Shown here in pieces: positions 50,646 through 60,269 of a stretch of DNA of 64,000 bases. A program made the position numbers and the translations under genes. This DNA is from Streptomyces olindensis (GTDB lineage Bacteria; Actinomycetota; Actinomycetes; Streptomycetales; Streptomycetaceae): the NCBI GenBank assembly GCA_000696115.1, contig JJOH01000002.1, positions 217,230 through 281,229 of the forward strand, given 5' to 3'. A model generated the notes under the pieces. It was not told the origin of the DNA and made no database searches. It was given only the letters and a program-made list of their open reading frames with translations. The stretch's first letter is position 1. Each line of letters begins with the position of its first letter.

Positions 50646-52985
50646 CTATTCCGTCCGCAGCCCGTCCGGCCGCATCAGCTTCAGCAGCGGCGGCAGACTC
50701 AGCAGCGTCACCACGAGGACGACGCCCGCGCCGATGCCGGTCATCGACAGCACACTCGGCCAGTCCACCCGGACCGACGTGTTGGTCATCCGCAGCAGGA
50801 CCGCGCCCAGGGCGATGCCCACCGTCGCGGCGAGCAGCAGACCCAGGCCGATCGGGATCGCCGTCTGCCACAGCACCGACAGGCTCAGGGTGCGGCGCCG
50901 GGTGCCGAAGGCGACCAGCGACGACAGCAGCTTGCGGCGCTCGCGCAACTGCTCCAGCTGCGAGACCAGCATGCTCGCCCCGATCAGCGCCAGGACACAC
51001 GCCGCTCCGACGGACAGGCCCGTGCGGATGGCGGCGTAGCGGTCGTTGCTCTCGATGCTGCGCCAGGTCATCGGCTGGACCGTCGGGTCGATCCGCGCGG
51101 CGGTGTTGCGCACGTGGTCGTAGGCGTCCGGCACCGAGGGGTCCACGCTCAGGAAGAGCCGCGTGGAAACGAACGCTCCGAGCTTCTCGGGCAGTGCGCC
51201 GGGGGTGATCAGGATGCCGCCGCGCTCGTATCCCGTGGGGTCCTCGCGGGACTCGGCCCGTCGGATGTCGTGCGGCACGGTCCAGGAGACCGCGCGGTCG
51301 CCGGGGCGGCCGGAGTCGTCCGATTCGGCCCACAGGGTCGTGCCGGGCTTCGCCAGGCGCTCGCTGTCGCCTTCGTACTCCGAGCCCTTGACCGCGAAGA
51401 CGTCACCGTCGCGGCAGTCGCGGAGCGTCGCCACTTCGCGCAGCGAGGCGCAGTCGGCCACGGTGACCTGGATGAGGGTCTCCGCCTCGCCGCGCCGGTC
51501 GCCGAGATGGATGTCGGACAGGGCGGTGACCTTGCGCATGCCCTCGGTGTCGCGGTACTTCGCGATGGTGGCCGCGGTATCGGTGCGGTCCTCCACGTCC
51601 ACGCTCATCTGGGCCCGGGAGACGTCGTACTCCGACGCCCTGGTGTAGGTGCCCTCGACCCCGGCGAACAGCATCTGCAGCGCGATCGCCCCGGCCACCG
51701 CCACCGCGATGCCGTTGACCATGCGAGCCGCCACGCCGCTGCTCAACTGGAGCCTGCGCACGGCCAGTTGCCAGGCAACCCCGCCCGAGCCGAGCCGGGC
51801 GACGACCGTCTCCACGACCCAGGGAAGCAGCGCCGTGACGCCGATCAGGAGCAGCATCACGCCGCCGACGACCAGGTACTGGTTGAAGTTCCCGCCGTCG
51901 TCGCCCTGCCCGACCATCGGGTAGAGCAGCGCCAGCCCGCCCAGCGGCAGCAGCAGCCGCCACCACAGCCGGCGCCGCGCGGGCCTGGCCGTGCGCACCA
52001 CGCCGAGGGGCTCGATGACCACACCCCGCAGGGCGAGGATCGTCACGAGGACCGCGGCCGTCGGCACCGCCAGCGCGACCAGTACGGCCAGCAGGGGAGA
52101 GGGGTTCAGATAGCTCGGGAACACGCTGATCCGGAACACCTCGGCGGACGCCGCCAGTTGCCGTCCGAGCAGGAAGAACCCGGTGCCGAGGACGAGCCCC
52201 AGCACGGACCCGGCGAGGGCCTCGCCGGCGGCGATGCGCCGGGTCATCCGGCTGTCGGAGCCGACCAGCCGCAGCGCCGCCAGCCTGCGGTCGCGCTGCT
52301 CGCCGCCGAACCGCACGGCCGCGGCGATGAACACGGCGACCGGCATCAGCAGCACGACGAAGACGACGAGGACCAGCAGGATCAGCACCGGATCCCACGG
52401 GTCCGACGACGTCAGGTCCGGGTTGCCGAAGCTGTCGATACGGGCCCCGCCGGCGGGGCCCGCCAATCGCTCCATGAGCCCCTTGCCGCCCGCGTAGTAC
52501 GCGAGTTCCTGCGAGCCGACGAGGCCCTGTTCGCCGATGGTGCCCGAGATCCGGTAGGGCAGCCGCTCCCGCAGCAGCTTCCCGTCGTCGGAGGCGAGGA
52601 GTTCCTTGAGCGCGGGGGAGACGACCATCTCGCCGTCCGCCGGGAACGCCGCCACTCCCGGCGGACGCGGAGCCTTGGCGCCCTCCGGCTCCAGCAGGCG
52701 CCCGCGGACGTCGCGGTCCCGGTACGTGGTGTCCGCGTCCACGACGACCAGGGTGTTGTCGGCCCTGGGCAGCTCCTGCTGGCCGAAGGTGTGGTCGCTG
52801 CGCGCCTCCTCCCGCCGGTCCCGTTCCGCCAGCGCGTTCGGGATGGCGGTGGTGAGCAGCAGCAGCGCCACGCCGAGTCCGACGCCGACGGCCGTGAGCA
52901 GCGCCCGGGTCCACCCCTCGCGCCCGCCCGCGAAGGCGAACCGGGCCCCCATGGCCAGATCCCGGCCCCACTGCCTCGCACTCAT
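50646..52985 (-). CDS. ABC transporter permease, FtsX/MacB-like
   Basis: This 779-residue membrane protein has an N-terminal helix (about 25-48), a large extracytoplasmic domain (50-205) and two FtsX-type helical bundles (about 210-380 and 640-770). A second extracytoplasmic region lies between (about 455-625). This is the double-FtsX permease design of actinobacterial exporters, linked to antimicrobial resistance or lipoprotein/peptide export. The ATG at 52985 overlaps the ATPase gene's stop (ATGA). Substrate unknown. Last gene of the PadR operon. Confidence 0.9.
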   Translation of the reverse strand: MSARQWGRDLAMGARFAFAGGREGWTRALLTAVGVGLGVALLLLTTAIPNALAERDRREEARSDHTFGQQELPRADNTLVVVDADTTYRDRDVRGRLLEPEGAKAPRPPGVAAFPADGEMVVSPALKELLASDDGKLLRERLPYRISGTIGEQGLVGSQELAYYAGGKGLMERLAGPAGGARIDSFGNPDLTSSDPWDPVLILLVLVVFVVLLMPVAVFIAAAVRFGGEQRDRRLAALRLVGSDSRMTRRIAAGEALAGSVLGLVLGTGFFLLGRQLAASAEVFRISVFPSYLNPSPLLAVLVALAVPTAAVLVTILALRGVVIEPLGVVRTARPARRRLWWRLLLPLGGLALLYPMVGQGDDGGNFNQYLVVGGVMLLLIGVTALLPWVVETVVARLGSGGVAWQLAVRRLQLSSGVAARMVNGIAVAVAGAIALQMLFAGVEGTYTRASEYDVSRAQMSVDVEDRTDTAATIAKYRDTEGMRKVTALSDIHLGDRRGEAETLIQVTVADCASLREVATLRDCRDGDVFAVKGSEYEGDSERLAKPGTTLWAESDDSGRPGDRAVSWTVPHDIRRAESREDPTGYERGGILITPGALPEKLGAFVSTRLFLSVDPSVPDAYDHVRNTAARIDPTVQPMTWRSIESNDRYAAIRTGLSVGAACVLALIGASMLVSQLEQLRERRKLLSSLVAFGTRRRTLSLSVLWQTAIPIGLGLLLAATVGIALGAVLLRMTNTSVRVDWPSVLSMTGIGAGVVLVVTLLSLPPLLKLMRPDGLRTE

Positions 52986-53671
52986 ACGACGCGCTCCATG
53001 TCCCGGGACCTGCCGTCCCGTACGACGATCTCGCGGTCGGAGTAGGCGGCCACGCGGGCCTCGTGCGTGACGAGCACCACGGCCGTGTTGGCGGACCGGG
53101 CGGCGTCCGTGAGGAGTTCCATCACGCGCTCGCCGTTGAACGAGTCGAGCGCGCCGGTCGGCTCGTCGGCGAACACCACGCGCGGGTTCGTCACCAGCGA
53201 ACGGGCGACGGCGACCCGCTGCCCCTGGCCGCCGGACACCTCCCCGGGCCGCTTCTTGCGCAGGTCGTCGACCTCCAGCCGCTCCATCCACGCCAGCGCG
53301 GTCCGCTCGGCCTCCTTGCGGGAGGATCCGCTCAGGCGGAGCGGGAGCGCGACGTTCTCCACGCAGGTGAGTTCCGGCACGAGCTGCCCGAACTGGAAGA
53401 CGAACCCGAACGCGGAGCGCCGCAGCGCGCTGCGCTCGGCGTCGCTCATCGCGGTCACCTCCCGCCCGTCGTACGTGATCGAGCCCGAGTCGGGCGTGAC
53501 GATCCCGGCGAGGCAGTGCAGCAGGGTCGACTTGCCCGACCCGGAGGGGCCCATCACGGCGACGACCTCGCCCGGGTGGATGGAGAACTCGGCACCGTCG
53601 AGCGCGGTGGTCGGCCCGTACGCCTTGCGCAGGTCCCGGGCGACGAGGAGCGAACCGGCGGGAGCGGTCAT
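52982..53671 (-). CDS. ABC transporter ATP-binding protein, LolD/MacB type
   Basis: This 229-residue ATPase has Walker A GPSGSGKST near 41-49, the Q-loop in FGFVFQFGQLVPELT and the signature EVSGGQGQRVAVAR. Walker B is VVFADEPTGALD and the switch His is in VLVTHE. It energises the downstream FtsX-type permease. Coupled by overlaps to both neighbours: its start overlaps the padR stop, and its stop overlaps the permease start. Confidence 0.95.
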   Translation of the reverse strand: MTAPAGSLLVARDLRKAYGPTTALDGAEFSIHPGEVVAVMGPSGSGKSTLLHCLAGIVTPDSGSITYDGREVTAMSDAERSALRRSAFGFVFQFGQLVPELTCVENVALPLRLSGSSRKEAERTALAWMERLEVDDLRKKRPGEVSGGQGQRVAVARSLVTNPRVVFADEPTGALDSFNGERVMELLTDAARSANTAVVLVTHEARVAAYSDREIVVRDGRSRDMERVV

Positions 53672-54192
53672 CGGGCCACCGCCTCACGGAGCTTGTCCAG
53701 TCGGGCCGCGGTCAGCTCCAGCCAGCGCAGGTCCGCCTCCAGGTGGAACAGGGCGTGGTCGCAGATGAGCTGGTCGGCGAGGTCGCCCTTGCGCTTGCGG
53801 TCGGTGAGGATCCGCATGCTGCGCAGGTGCTCCGAGCGCTGGCCGTCGAGGATGTCGGCGGCGTCCCGGTGGGTGAGGAGTGCGAGGACGACCTTGGTGT
53901 AGAGGGTCGACTGGAGGTACGGCTCCGGCTTCTCGGGCGTGGCGAGCCAGCGCTCGACGTCGGTGATGCCGGCCTCGGTGATCGCGTACCGCTTGCGCTC
54001 GGGCCCGCCGCCCGCCTCGATGCCGTCGACTTCGACGAGCCCGTTCTTCAGCAGCCGCGACATCGTCGAGTAGACCTGGCCGTAGTGCAGCGGCCGGTCA
54101 TGACCGAACTTCTCGTCGAAGGCCCGCTTCAGGTCGTAACCGTGCCGCGGGCCGGACTCCAGGAGCCCCAGGAGAGTGTGACCGATGGACAT
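53668..54192 (-). CDS. PadR-family transcriptional regulator
   Basis: This 174-residue protein has an N-terminal winged helix (about 1-85, HTLLGLLESGPRHGYDLKRAF and YGQVYSTMSRLLKNGLV) and a C-terminal helical dimerisation region of the Vir type. PadR proteins repress adjacent exporter genes and release on drug binding. First gene of a three-gene operon with the ABC exporter. Repeated TGTATAC motifs lie just upstream. No Shine-Dalgarno, so it may be leaderless. Confidence 0.92.
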   Translation of the reverse strand: MSIGHTLLGLLESGPRHGYDLKRAFDEKFGHDRPLHYGQVYSTMSRLLKNGLVEVDGIEAGGGPERKRYAITEAGITDVERWLATPEKPEPYLQSTLYTKVVLALLTHRDAADILDGQRSEHLRSMRILTDRKRKGDLADQLICDHALFHLEADLRWLELTAARLDKLREAVAR

Positions 54193-54201
54193 GAGCAGGA
54201 C

Positions 54202-54232
54202 TGTACACGGGGTGTATACGCGGCATGTATAC
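54202..54232 (-). promoter_or_regulatory. Candidate PadR operator
   Basis: TGTACAC (54202-54208), GTGTATAC (54212-54219) and ATGTATAC (54225-54232) lie 10-40 bases upstream of padR in an A+T-rich patch. PadR proteins commonly bind ATGTATAC-like inverted or repeated sequences. The sites overlap any promoter, which suggests autorepression of the exporter operon. Confidence 0.6.
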
Positions 54233-54304
54233 GCCGAGTGTGCAGTTCATGGCGGGCCGTGCAGGGGCGCAGGTCGGGGGCTGTTGTCACGGTTCCGTAA
54301 CAGG

Positions 54305-54550
54305 CTAGGGCTCCGGGTCGCGGGGTGGGCGTCCGCGCCGGGGCAGCGGCCCCGTCTCCCGCGGCAGCCGCCCGGCCTCGGCCAGTGCCTTCCGCAGCAG
54401 GAACTCGATCTGCGCGTTGGCCGAGCGCAGTTCGTCCCCGGCCCACCGCGCCAGCGCCTCGTACACCGCCGGGTCCAGCCGCAGCAGCACCTGCTTGCGC
54501 TGCTGCTGCGGCCGGCGCTGTGAACCCGGGCCCTCGGGCGGCACCGTCAC
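54305..54550 (-). CDS. Ribbon-helix-helix (Arc/CopG-like) small protein
   Basis: This 81-residue protein has a Pro/Gln-rich start. A ribbon-helix-helix pattern follows ([19 protein letters not shown], then [21 protein letters not shown]; about 22-65) and a basic Pro-rich tail. The GTG overlaps the SPFH gene's stop (GTGA), so the two are coupled. RHH proteins of this size often regulate their own operon. The palindrome at 55537-55550 is a candidate site. Missed if only longer frames are considered. Confidence 0.8.
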   Translation of the reverse strand: MTVPPEGPGSQRRPQQQRKQVLLRLDPAVYEALARWAGDELRSANAQIEFLLRKALAEAGRLPRETGPLPRRGRPPRDPEP

Positions 54551-55482
54551 TGGTACAGGGACCCGGTGTTGAGGACCGGCTGCGCGGCGCGGTCGCCGCA
54601 CAGCACCACCATCAGGTTGGAGACCATCGTCGCCTTCCGCTCAGAGTCCAGCTCCACGATGTCCCGCTCGGTGATCCGGGCGATCGCGGCCTCGACCATG
54701 CCCACCGCCCCGTCCACGATCTGCCGCCGGGCCGCGACCACCGCGCCGGCCTGCTGCCGCTGGAGCATCGCCGAGGCGATCTCGGGGGCGTAGGCGAGGT
54801 GCGTGAACCGCGACTCGATGATCTGCACGCCGGCCGCCTCCACGCGCGCGTGCAGTTCGACGGCGAGCTTCTCGGTGATCTCCTCGGCGTTGCCGCGCAG
54901 CGAGAGGCCGTCCTCCTCGTGGGCGTCGTAGGGGTACTCGATGGCGATGTGCCGCACGGCCGCCTCGGTCTGCGTGGAGACGAACTCGATGTAGTCGTCC
55001 ACCTCGAAGGTCGCCTGGGCGGTGTCCTCGACGCGCCACACCACGACCGCGGCCAGCTCGATCGGGTTGCCGTAGGCGTCGTTGACCTTCAGGACGGCCG
55101 TCTCGTGGTTGCGGACGCGCGTCGAGATCTTCGTGCGCGAGGTGAGCGGGTTCACCCAGCGCAGGCCGTCCTGGCGGATCGTGCCCCGGTACCGGCCGAA
55201 GAGCTGGACGACCCGGGCCTCGCCGGGCGCCACCATGTTCAGCCCGCACATGGCCAGGAACGCCGCGAGCGCGACCAGGATGCCGCCGATGATCAGGCCC
55301 GCCTTGGCGCCGGTCGCGTCCACCGCCGTGGCGGCGGCGATCAGTCCGGCGCCGGCCAGCAGTCCGACCAGGCCGAGCAGCAGGGCGAGCCCGCCGCCGA
55401 TGCTGTGCGCGGCGAACTCCCGTACCCGGGGCGCCGGCATCTCGGGCACGTCGGCGGTGACCTGCGGTTGGTGTGCGGACAT
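54547..55482 (-). CDS. SPFH/band 7 domain membrane protein
   Basis: This 311-residue protein has an N-terminal cytoplasmic stretch and two membrane helices (about 28-52 and 60-82). An SPFH (stomatin/flotillin) domain (about 85-270) contains [29 protein letters not shown], and a C-terminal region ends in NTGSLYQ. SPFH proteins scaffold membrane microdomains or protease complexes. ATG at 55482 with GGGGGA upstream. The in-frame ATGs further upstream are weaker. Operon with the RHH gene. Confidence 0.88.
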   Translation of the reverse strand: MSAHQPQVTADVPEMPAPRVREFAAHSIGGGLALLLGLVGLLAGAGLIAAATAVDATGAKAGLIIGGILVALAAFLAMCGLNMVAPGEARVVQLFGRYRGTIRQDGLRWVNPLTSRTKISTRVRNHETAVLKVNDAYGNPIELAAVVVWRVEDTAQATFEVDDYIEFVSTQTEAAVRHIAIEYPYDAHEEDGLSLRGNAEEITEKLAVELHARVEAAGVQIIESRFTHLAYAPEIASAMLQRQQAGAVVAARRQIVDGAVGMVEAAIARITERDIVELDSERKATMVSNLMVVLCGDRAAQPVLNTGSLYQ

Positions 55483-55536
55483 GGGTGATCCCCCGTTCCT
55501 CGCGGGAAGCCACTCGTGCATAGCTTCCATCTATCT

Positions 55537-55550
55537 AAGTGATATCACTT
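55537..55550. promoter_or_regulatory. Perfect 14-base palindrome upstream of the SPFH-RHH operon
   Basis: AAGTGATATCACTT is fully symmetric and A+T-rich in a G+C-rich genome. It lies 55 bases upstream of the SPFH start, at a likely promoter. It could be the operator of the operon's RHH protein or of a GntR-type regulator. Confidence 0.55.
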
Positions 55551-55743
55551 TTCCCCGTCCTGGCAACCCTGCGGGTGCCTCGTACGTCGGTTCCGTTGGG
55601 ATGGGTGCTGATTGTCACGTCCGGAAAGGGCCGGATCGGCAGCCCTTTCTCTTATCGCCCGGTGTTAGCTTTCTGAGCTGACCTGAGCGGCGAACCTGTG
55701 TGACACATGAGCACACACGAACGAAGCGGAGCGGATTGGACCG

Positions 55744-58029
55744 ATGGGACGAGCGGAAGAGAGACGCGCCCGACAGCGCGGTGGGCGCCGGGCGGCACCC
55801 AGGCGCCGCCGTTCGTCGGGCGCTGCCGGGAAGGGCGGCATACGCAGGCTCTTCACCTGGAAGAAGATCCTCGGCACGTTCTTCGGCCTGTGCCTGCTGG
55901 GCATGGGCGCCTTCATCGTGCTGTACATGGTGATCGACATCCCCGAGGGGAACGCCGACGCCAAGTGGCAGAGCAACGTCTACAAGTACAGCGACGGCAC
56001 GCTCCTGGCCCGCACAGGTGACCGCAACCGCGAGATCGTGGACCTGGGCAAGATCCCCAAGCCCGTCCAGAAGACCTTCGTCGCCGCCGAGAACAAGACC
56101 TTCTACAAGGACGCCGGTGTCGACCTGAAGGGCACCGCCCGCGGCCTGTTGAACACGGTCGCCGGCAAGGGCGCCCAGGGTGGTTCCACCATCACCCAGC
56201 AGTACGTCAAGAACTACTACCTGACGCAGGAACAGACCGTCTCGCGCAAGCTGAAGGAACTGGTCATCTCGCTGAAGCTGGACCGGGAGAAGTCCAAGGA
56301 CTACATCCTGGCCGGCTACATCAACACCAGCTACTACGGCCGCGGCGCCTACGGCATCCAGGCCGCCGCCCAGGCCTACTACCAGGTCGACGCGCAGGAC
56401 CTCTCCGTCGAGCAGGGCGCCTACCTCGCCGCGCTGCTCCAGGCGCCGAACCAGTACGACTGGGCGATCGCCAGCGACGAGGGCAAGAGGCTGGTGCGGG
56501 CCCGCTGGAACTACGTCCTCGACAACATGGTCGAGGAGGGCTGGCTGAGCAAGGGCAAGCGCGACGCCATGACGTTCCCGGTGCCGAAGGAGCCCAAGAA
56601 CGACCCCAGCCTGGAGGGCCAGACCGGCTACCTGGTGAAGGCGGCCGACGCCGCGCTGGAGAAGCAGCTGGTCGCCCAGGGCACCGCCGATGACCTGAAG
56701 ACGGCGCAAGCGATGGTCGACCAGGGGGGCTGGACCGTCACCCTGAACATCGACAAGAAGAAGCAGGCGGCCCTGGAGAAGGCCGTCAAGAGGCAGCTGG
56801 ACAGCAAGCTGGACCCGAAGAAGCGGTCGGTGGACGCGGACGTCCAGGCCGGCGCCGCCTCCGTGAACCCGAAGACGGGCGCGGTCGTCGCGATGTACGG
56901 CGGCAAGGACTACCTGCGGCACTACGTCAACAACGCGACTCGCACGGACTACCAGCCCGCCTCCACCTTCAAGCCGGTCATCCTGGCCGCCGCCCTGGAG
57001 GAGAACGCCGAGACCCAGGACGGCAGGCCGATCAGGGCGAGCACGGTCTACGACGGCACGAGCAAGCGGCCGGTCGTCGACAACGGCACCAAGGTCGGGT
57101 TCGCCCCGGAGAACGAGGACGACCGGAGCTACGGGAAGGTCACCGTCCAGCGGGCGATGAACGATTCCATCAACTCCGTCTTCGCGCAGATGGGCGTCGA
57201 CGTCGGCATGCCCGAGGTCGTGAAGGTCGCCGGCAGGCTCGGCATGGACACCGAGAACATGGAGGCCGTGCCCGCGCAGACGCTCGGCACCATGGGCGCG
57301 AGCCCGCTGCAGATGGCCGGCGTCTACGCGACCCTCGACAACCACGGCCGGAAGGTCACCCCGGCGCTCGTGAAGTCGGTCGAGCACAACACCCGGACGG
57401 TCACCTTCCCCGACCCGGTCGGCGAGCAGGTCATCAGCCGCGAGGCCGCCGACACGGTCACCTCGGTGCTGACCGGCGTGGTCGACGACGGTACAGCCAA
57501 GAGCTCCGTGCAGGGCAACGCCGCGCGGGACGGACAGCAGGTCGCGGGCAAGACGGGTACCTCCGACGACAACAAGTCGGCCTGGTTCACCGGCTACACG
57601 CCCGACCTGGTCACGTCGGTCGGCCTGTTCGGCGAGGACGACAAGCCGCCGCACCCGCAGGTCCCGATGTACAAGGCGGGCGGTGAGCCCCGGGTCAACG
57701 GTGGTGGTTTCCCGGCGCGGATCTGGGCGGCGTACATGTTCGGCGTGACGGCCCCGGACACCGAGTTCGATCTGGAGACGGACCAGGGAGCGGCCGTCCA
57801 GCCGACCTGGACCCCGACTCCGACGCGGGAGCCGACCACGCGGGCGCCGTCCCCGACGCCGACGACACGGACCCCGTCGCCGACGCCGACCACGCAGAGC
57901 CCGTCGCCGACGCCGACCACGCAGGCGCCGTCCCCGACGCCGACGACCGGCCGGCCCTCGATACCACCGACGGCCGGGCCGACGGACGGCGGCAGCCTGG
58001 AGCCGCCGGGATTCGGCGACGACGAGTAG
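55744..58029 (+). CDS. Class A penicillin-binding protein (glycosyltransferase-transpeptidase)
   Basis: This 761-residue protein has a very basic N-terminus (1-40) and one membrane helix (about 43-66). A GT51 glycosyltransferase domain (about 80-255) contains catalytic AAENKTFY and GGSTITQQYVKN. The transpeptidase domain (about 330-660) has the nucleophile in ASTFKP (Ser407, Lys410), the SxN motif in DSINS and KTGT near 603. The Thr/Pro/Ser tail (about 685-745) has a ten-residue repeat. It builds and cross-links peptidoglycan outside the membrane. ATG at 55744, ribosome site weak. Confidence 0.95.
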   Translation: MGRAEERRARQRGGRRAAPRRRRSSGAAGKGGIRRLFTWKKILGTFFGLCLLGMGAFIVLYMVIDIPEGNADAKWQSNVYKYSDGTLLARTGDRNREIVDLGKIPKPVQKTFVAAENKTFYKDAGVDLKGTARGLLNTVAGKGAQGGSTITQQYVKNYYLTQEQTVSRKLKELVISLKLDREKSKDYILAGYINTSYYGRGAYGIQAAAQAYYQVDAQDLSVEQGAYLAALLQAPNQYDWAIASDEGKRLVRARWNYVLDNMVEEGWLSKGKRDAMTFPVPKEPKNDPSLEGQTGYLVKAADAALEKQLVAQGTADDLKTAQAMVDQGGWTVTLNIDKKKQAALEKAVKRQLDSKLDPKKRSVDADVQAGAASVNPKTGAVVAMYGGKDYLRHYVNNATRTDYQPASTFKPVILAAALEENAETQDGRPIRASTVYDGTSKRPVVDNGTKVGFAPENEDDRSYGKVTVQRAMNDSINSVFAQMGVDVGMPEVVKVAGRLGMDTENMEAVPAQTLGTMGASPLQMAGVYATLDNHGRKVTPALVKSVEHNTRTVTFPDPVGEQVISREAADTVTSVLTGVVDDGTAKSSVQGNAARDGQQVAGKTGTSDDNKSAWFTGYTPDLVTSVGLFGEDDKPPHPQVPMYKAGGEPRVNGGGFPARIWAAYMFGVTAPDTEFDLETDQGAAVQPTWTPTPTREPTTRAPSPTPTTRTPSPTPTTQSPSPTPTTQAPSPTPTTGRPSIPPTAGPTDGGSLEPPGFGDDE

Positions 58030-58058
58030 CGGCGGTGCAGCCCGCCGGCGACGGAAAA

Positions 58059-58093
58059 GGACCGCCCCCCGACGAAACTCCGGGGGGCGGTCC
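58059..58093. terminator. Bidirectional terminator between PBP and phosphatase genes
   Basis: GGACCGCCCCCCG and CGGGGGGCGGTCC form a perfect 13-bp stem with a 9-base loop, between convergent genes, with AA on the left side. No T-tract. Confidence 0.85.
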
Positions 58094-58124
58094 TGTGCTG
58101 TCCGCCGTCACACGCCGGGGACGG

Positions 58125-60269
58125 TCAGCCGCGGTTGAGCTCGAACCACACGACCTTGCCCGTGCTGAGCCGGGTCGCGCCCCAGCGCCGGGCCAGCCGG
58201 TTCACCAGGTACAGCCCGCGTCCGCCCTCGTCGGTCGCGCGGGCCTGGCGCAGCCGCGGCAGCTGCGGGACGTCGTCGCCCACCTCGCAGCGCAGCACGT
58301 CCGTGCGCAGCAGCCGCAGGGTGACCGGCCGGGACGCGTACCGCACGGCGTTCGTCACGACCTCGCTGACCAGCAGCTCCACGGAGTCGCTGAGCTCCTC
58401 CAGGCCCCAGCGCTGCAACGCGCGCCGGGCCAGCCGGCGGGCCCGGCCGGGGGCGGCGTCCTCCGGCTCCAGGAACCAGTACGCCACGTCACTGGGCGCG
58501 ATCCCGTCGAAGCGGGCGGCGAGCAGCGCGATGTCGTCGTCCCGGTCGCCCGGGCCGAGCATGTCGAGCACCTCGTCGCACAGCGCCTCCAGGGGCGGCG
58601 GATGGTCGGGCCCGGTGAGCTGCGCGGTCGCGGCGAGCTTCTCCCGCAGCTGCTCGATGCCGGTCCACACGTCCCGAAGGCGCGACTCGACCAGGCCGTC
58701 GGTGTACAGCAGCAGGGTCGCCCCGGCGGGCGCGTCCAGCTCCACCGCCTCGAAGTCGACGCCGCCGACCCCGATGGGGGCACCGGCCGGCACGCGCAGC
58801 ACCTCGGCGCGGCCGCCCAGGTGGAGCAGGACGGGCGGCGGGTGACCGGCGTTGGCGATCGTGATGCGGTGCGATACCGGGTCGTAGACGGCGTAGAGGC
58901 AGGTCGCCATGCGGTCCACGCCGAGGCGCTGGGCCTGTTCGTCGAGGTGGTGCAGGACCTCCTGCGGCGGCAGGTCGAGGCCCGCGAGCGTCTGGGCCGT
59001 CGTGCGCAGCTGGCCCATGATGGCGGCCGACGTCATGGAGTGGCCCATCACGTCACCGACGACCAGGGCGACCCGGCTGCCCGGCAGCGGGATCGCGTCG
59101 TACCAGTCGCCGCCGACCCGGGCCGTCTCCGCGGCCGGCAGGTAGCGGGAGGCGAGCCGCACGCCCGTCGGGCGGGGCAGCGTCTCGGGCAGCATGGTGC
59201 GCTGCAGCTCGTCCGCGATGTAGGCCTCGCGGCCGTAGAGCACGGCCTTGTCGATGCCGAGCGCGCTGTGCGTGGCGAGCTGCGCGGCCACCAGCAGGTC
59301 GTCCGGCTCGAAGGCGATGCGCTCGGGACGGCGCAGGAAAAGGGCGGCGCCGATGACCCGGCGCCGGCCGCGCAGCGGCGCGAGGATCGCGCGCTGTCCG
59401 TCCGGTACGCCGAACTCGCCGCCTTCGCCGAGCAGCTCGGGCAGCGCCGCGCGGGCCGCGGGCGCGTCGGTGAAAACCGGGCGCACGCCCCGCAGGACCT
59501 CGGCGAGCGCGCTGCCCGGCCGCACCTCGCACAGCTCGGCGCCGACCGTGTCCAGCTCGTTCGGCTCGGGTTGCGCGGCCGGCAGGAAGCCGTTCTCGGT
59601 GTCGCGCTCCGCCGGTATCCGGTCGGTGCGGCGCAGCCGCAGCACGAGCGGGCCGGTGGGCCGCTCGTCGCCGACCGGCAGCGGGTCGCGCAGATAGACC
59701 AGGATCGCGTCGGAGAAGGTGGGCACGGTGGCCCGGCACAGCCCCATCACGATCTCGTCGAGGTCGATGCCGCGGGCGATCCGCCGGGTGGCGGCACCGA
59801 CGAACCTGAGCCGGTCGCCGTCCCGCCGCATGGGCGTGGGCCGGCCCGGCGGGAGGCTCTGGCCGGAGCGGCGCTCCTGCCCGTCGGCGCTCGGCGCCTG
59901 CCGGTCCTGTTCGTCGGCCGGCTGCAGCGGAATGTGCTCGGGGGCGGGGCGCGGCCGAGGGGTGTCGCGCTCGGCGGTCTGCTCGGCACCCGGCTGGGAG
60001 TGCTCGGAGGCGGGGTCGCTCACGGTGTCCTTGCCCTTGCCGAACGGCGTGGAGGTGCCCGGCTCCGACGTGCCCGGCGAGAGGTGCGCCGTCGTGACCG
60101 GGGCGGTGACTTCGCCGCAGGAGCGGCTCTGTGCCGGTAAGGCGCCCGCGCCGGGCGCACGCGCCGGTGTCGAGGTATGCACGAGCGCCCCGCGGGGGTC
60201 CGCGGGGTCGACGCCCGGCTGGGGGCGCTCGAAGGAGGTCGGCTGCTCCGTCACGCGTGTCGAATCCAT
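58125..60269 (-). CDS. SpoIIE-type PP2C phosphatase with GAF and histidine-kinase-like ATPase domains
   Basis: This 714-residue protein has a disordered N-terminus (1-145) and a GAF-like sensor domain (about 160-345). A PP2C/SpoIIE phosphatase follows (about 360-580; metal Asp in ARVGGDWYDAI, VVGDVMGH, and late DGLVESR, DDDIALLAARF). The C-terminal GHKL ATPase is RsbW-like (about 590-714; ELLVSEVVTNAVRYA, DEGGRGLYLVNRLA). It probably dephosphorylates an anti-anti-sigma factor while its own kinase-like domain opposes or senses this, setting a stress sigma factor. ATG at 60269. A GTG at 60023 with a better ribosome site is an alternative start that would drop 82 disordered residues. Confidence 0.88.
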   Translation of the reverse strand: MDSTRVTEQPTSFERPQPGVDPADPRGALVHTSTPARAPGAGALPAQSRSCGEVTAPVTTAHLSPGTSEPGTSTPFGKGKDTVSDPASEHSQPGAEQTAERDTPRPRPAPEHIPLQPADEQDRQAPSADGQERRSGQSLPPGRPTPMRRDGDRLRFVGAATRRIARGIDLDEIVMGLCRATVPTFSDAILVYLRDPLPVGDERPTGPLVLRLRRTDRIPAERDTENGFLPAAQPEPNELDTVGAELCEVRPGSALAEVLRGVRPVFTDAPAARAALPELLGEGGEFGVPDGQRAILAPLRGRRRVIGAALFLRRPERIAFEPDDLLVAAQLATHSALGIDKAVLYGREAYIADELQRTMLPETLPRPTGVRLASRYLPAAETARVGGDWYDAIPLPGSRVALVVGDVMGHSMTSAAIMGQLRTTAQTLAGLDLPPQEVLHHLDEQAQRLGVDRMATCLYAVYDPVSHRITIANAGHPPPVLLHLGGRAEVLRVPAGAPIGVGGVDFEAVELDAPAGATLLLYTDGLVESRLRDVWTGIEQLREKLAATAQLTGPDHPPPLEALCDEVLDMLGPGDRDDDIALLAARFDGIAPSDVAYWFLEPEDAAPGRARRLARRALQRWGLEELSDSVELLVSEVVTNAVRYASRPVTLRLLRTDVLRCEVGDDVPQLPRLRQARATDEGGRGLYLVNRLARRWGATRLSTGKVVWFELNRG

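Noticed and set aside
50415..53045. Long plus-strand open frame opposite the ABC exporter genes
   Set aside because: It has Arg/Gln/His-rich shadow composition and no domain. The minus strand carries clear permease and ATPase motifs with coupled starts.
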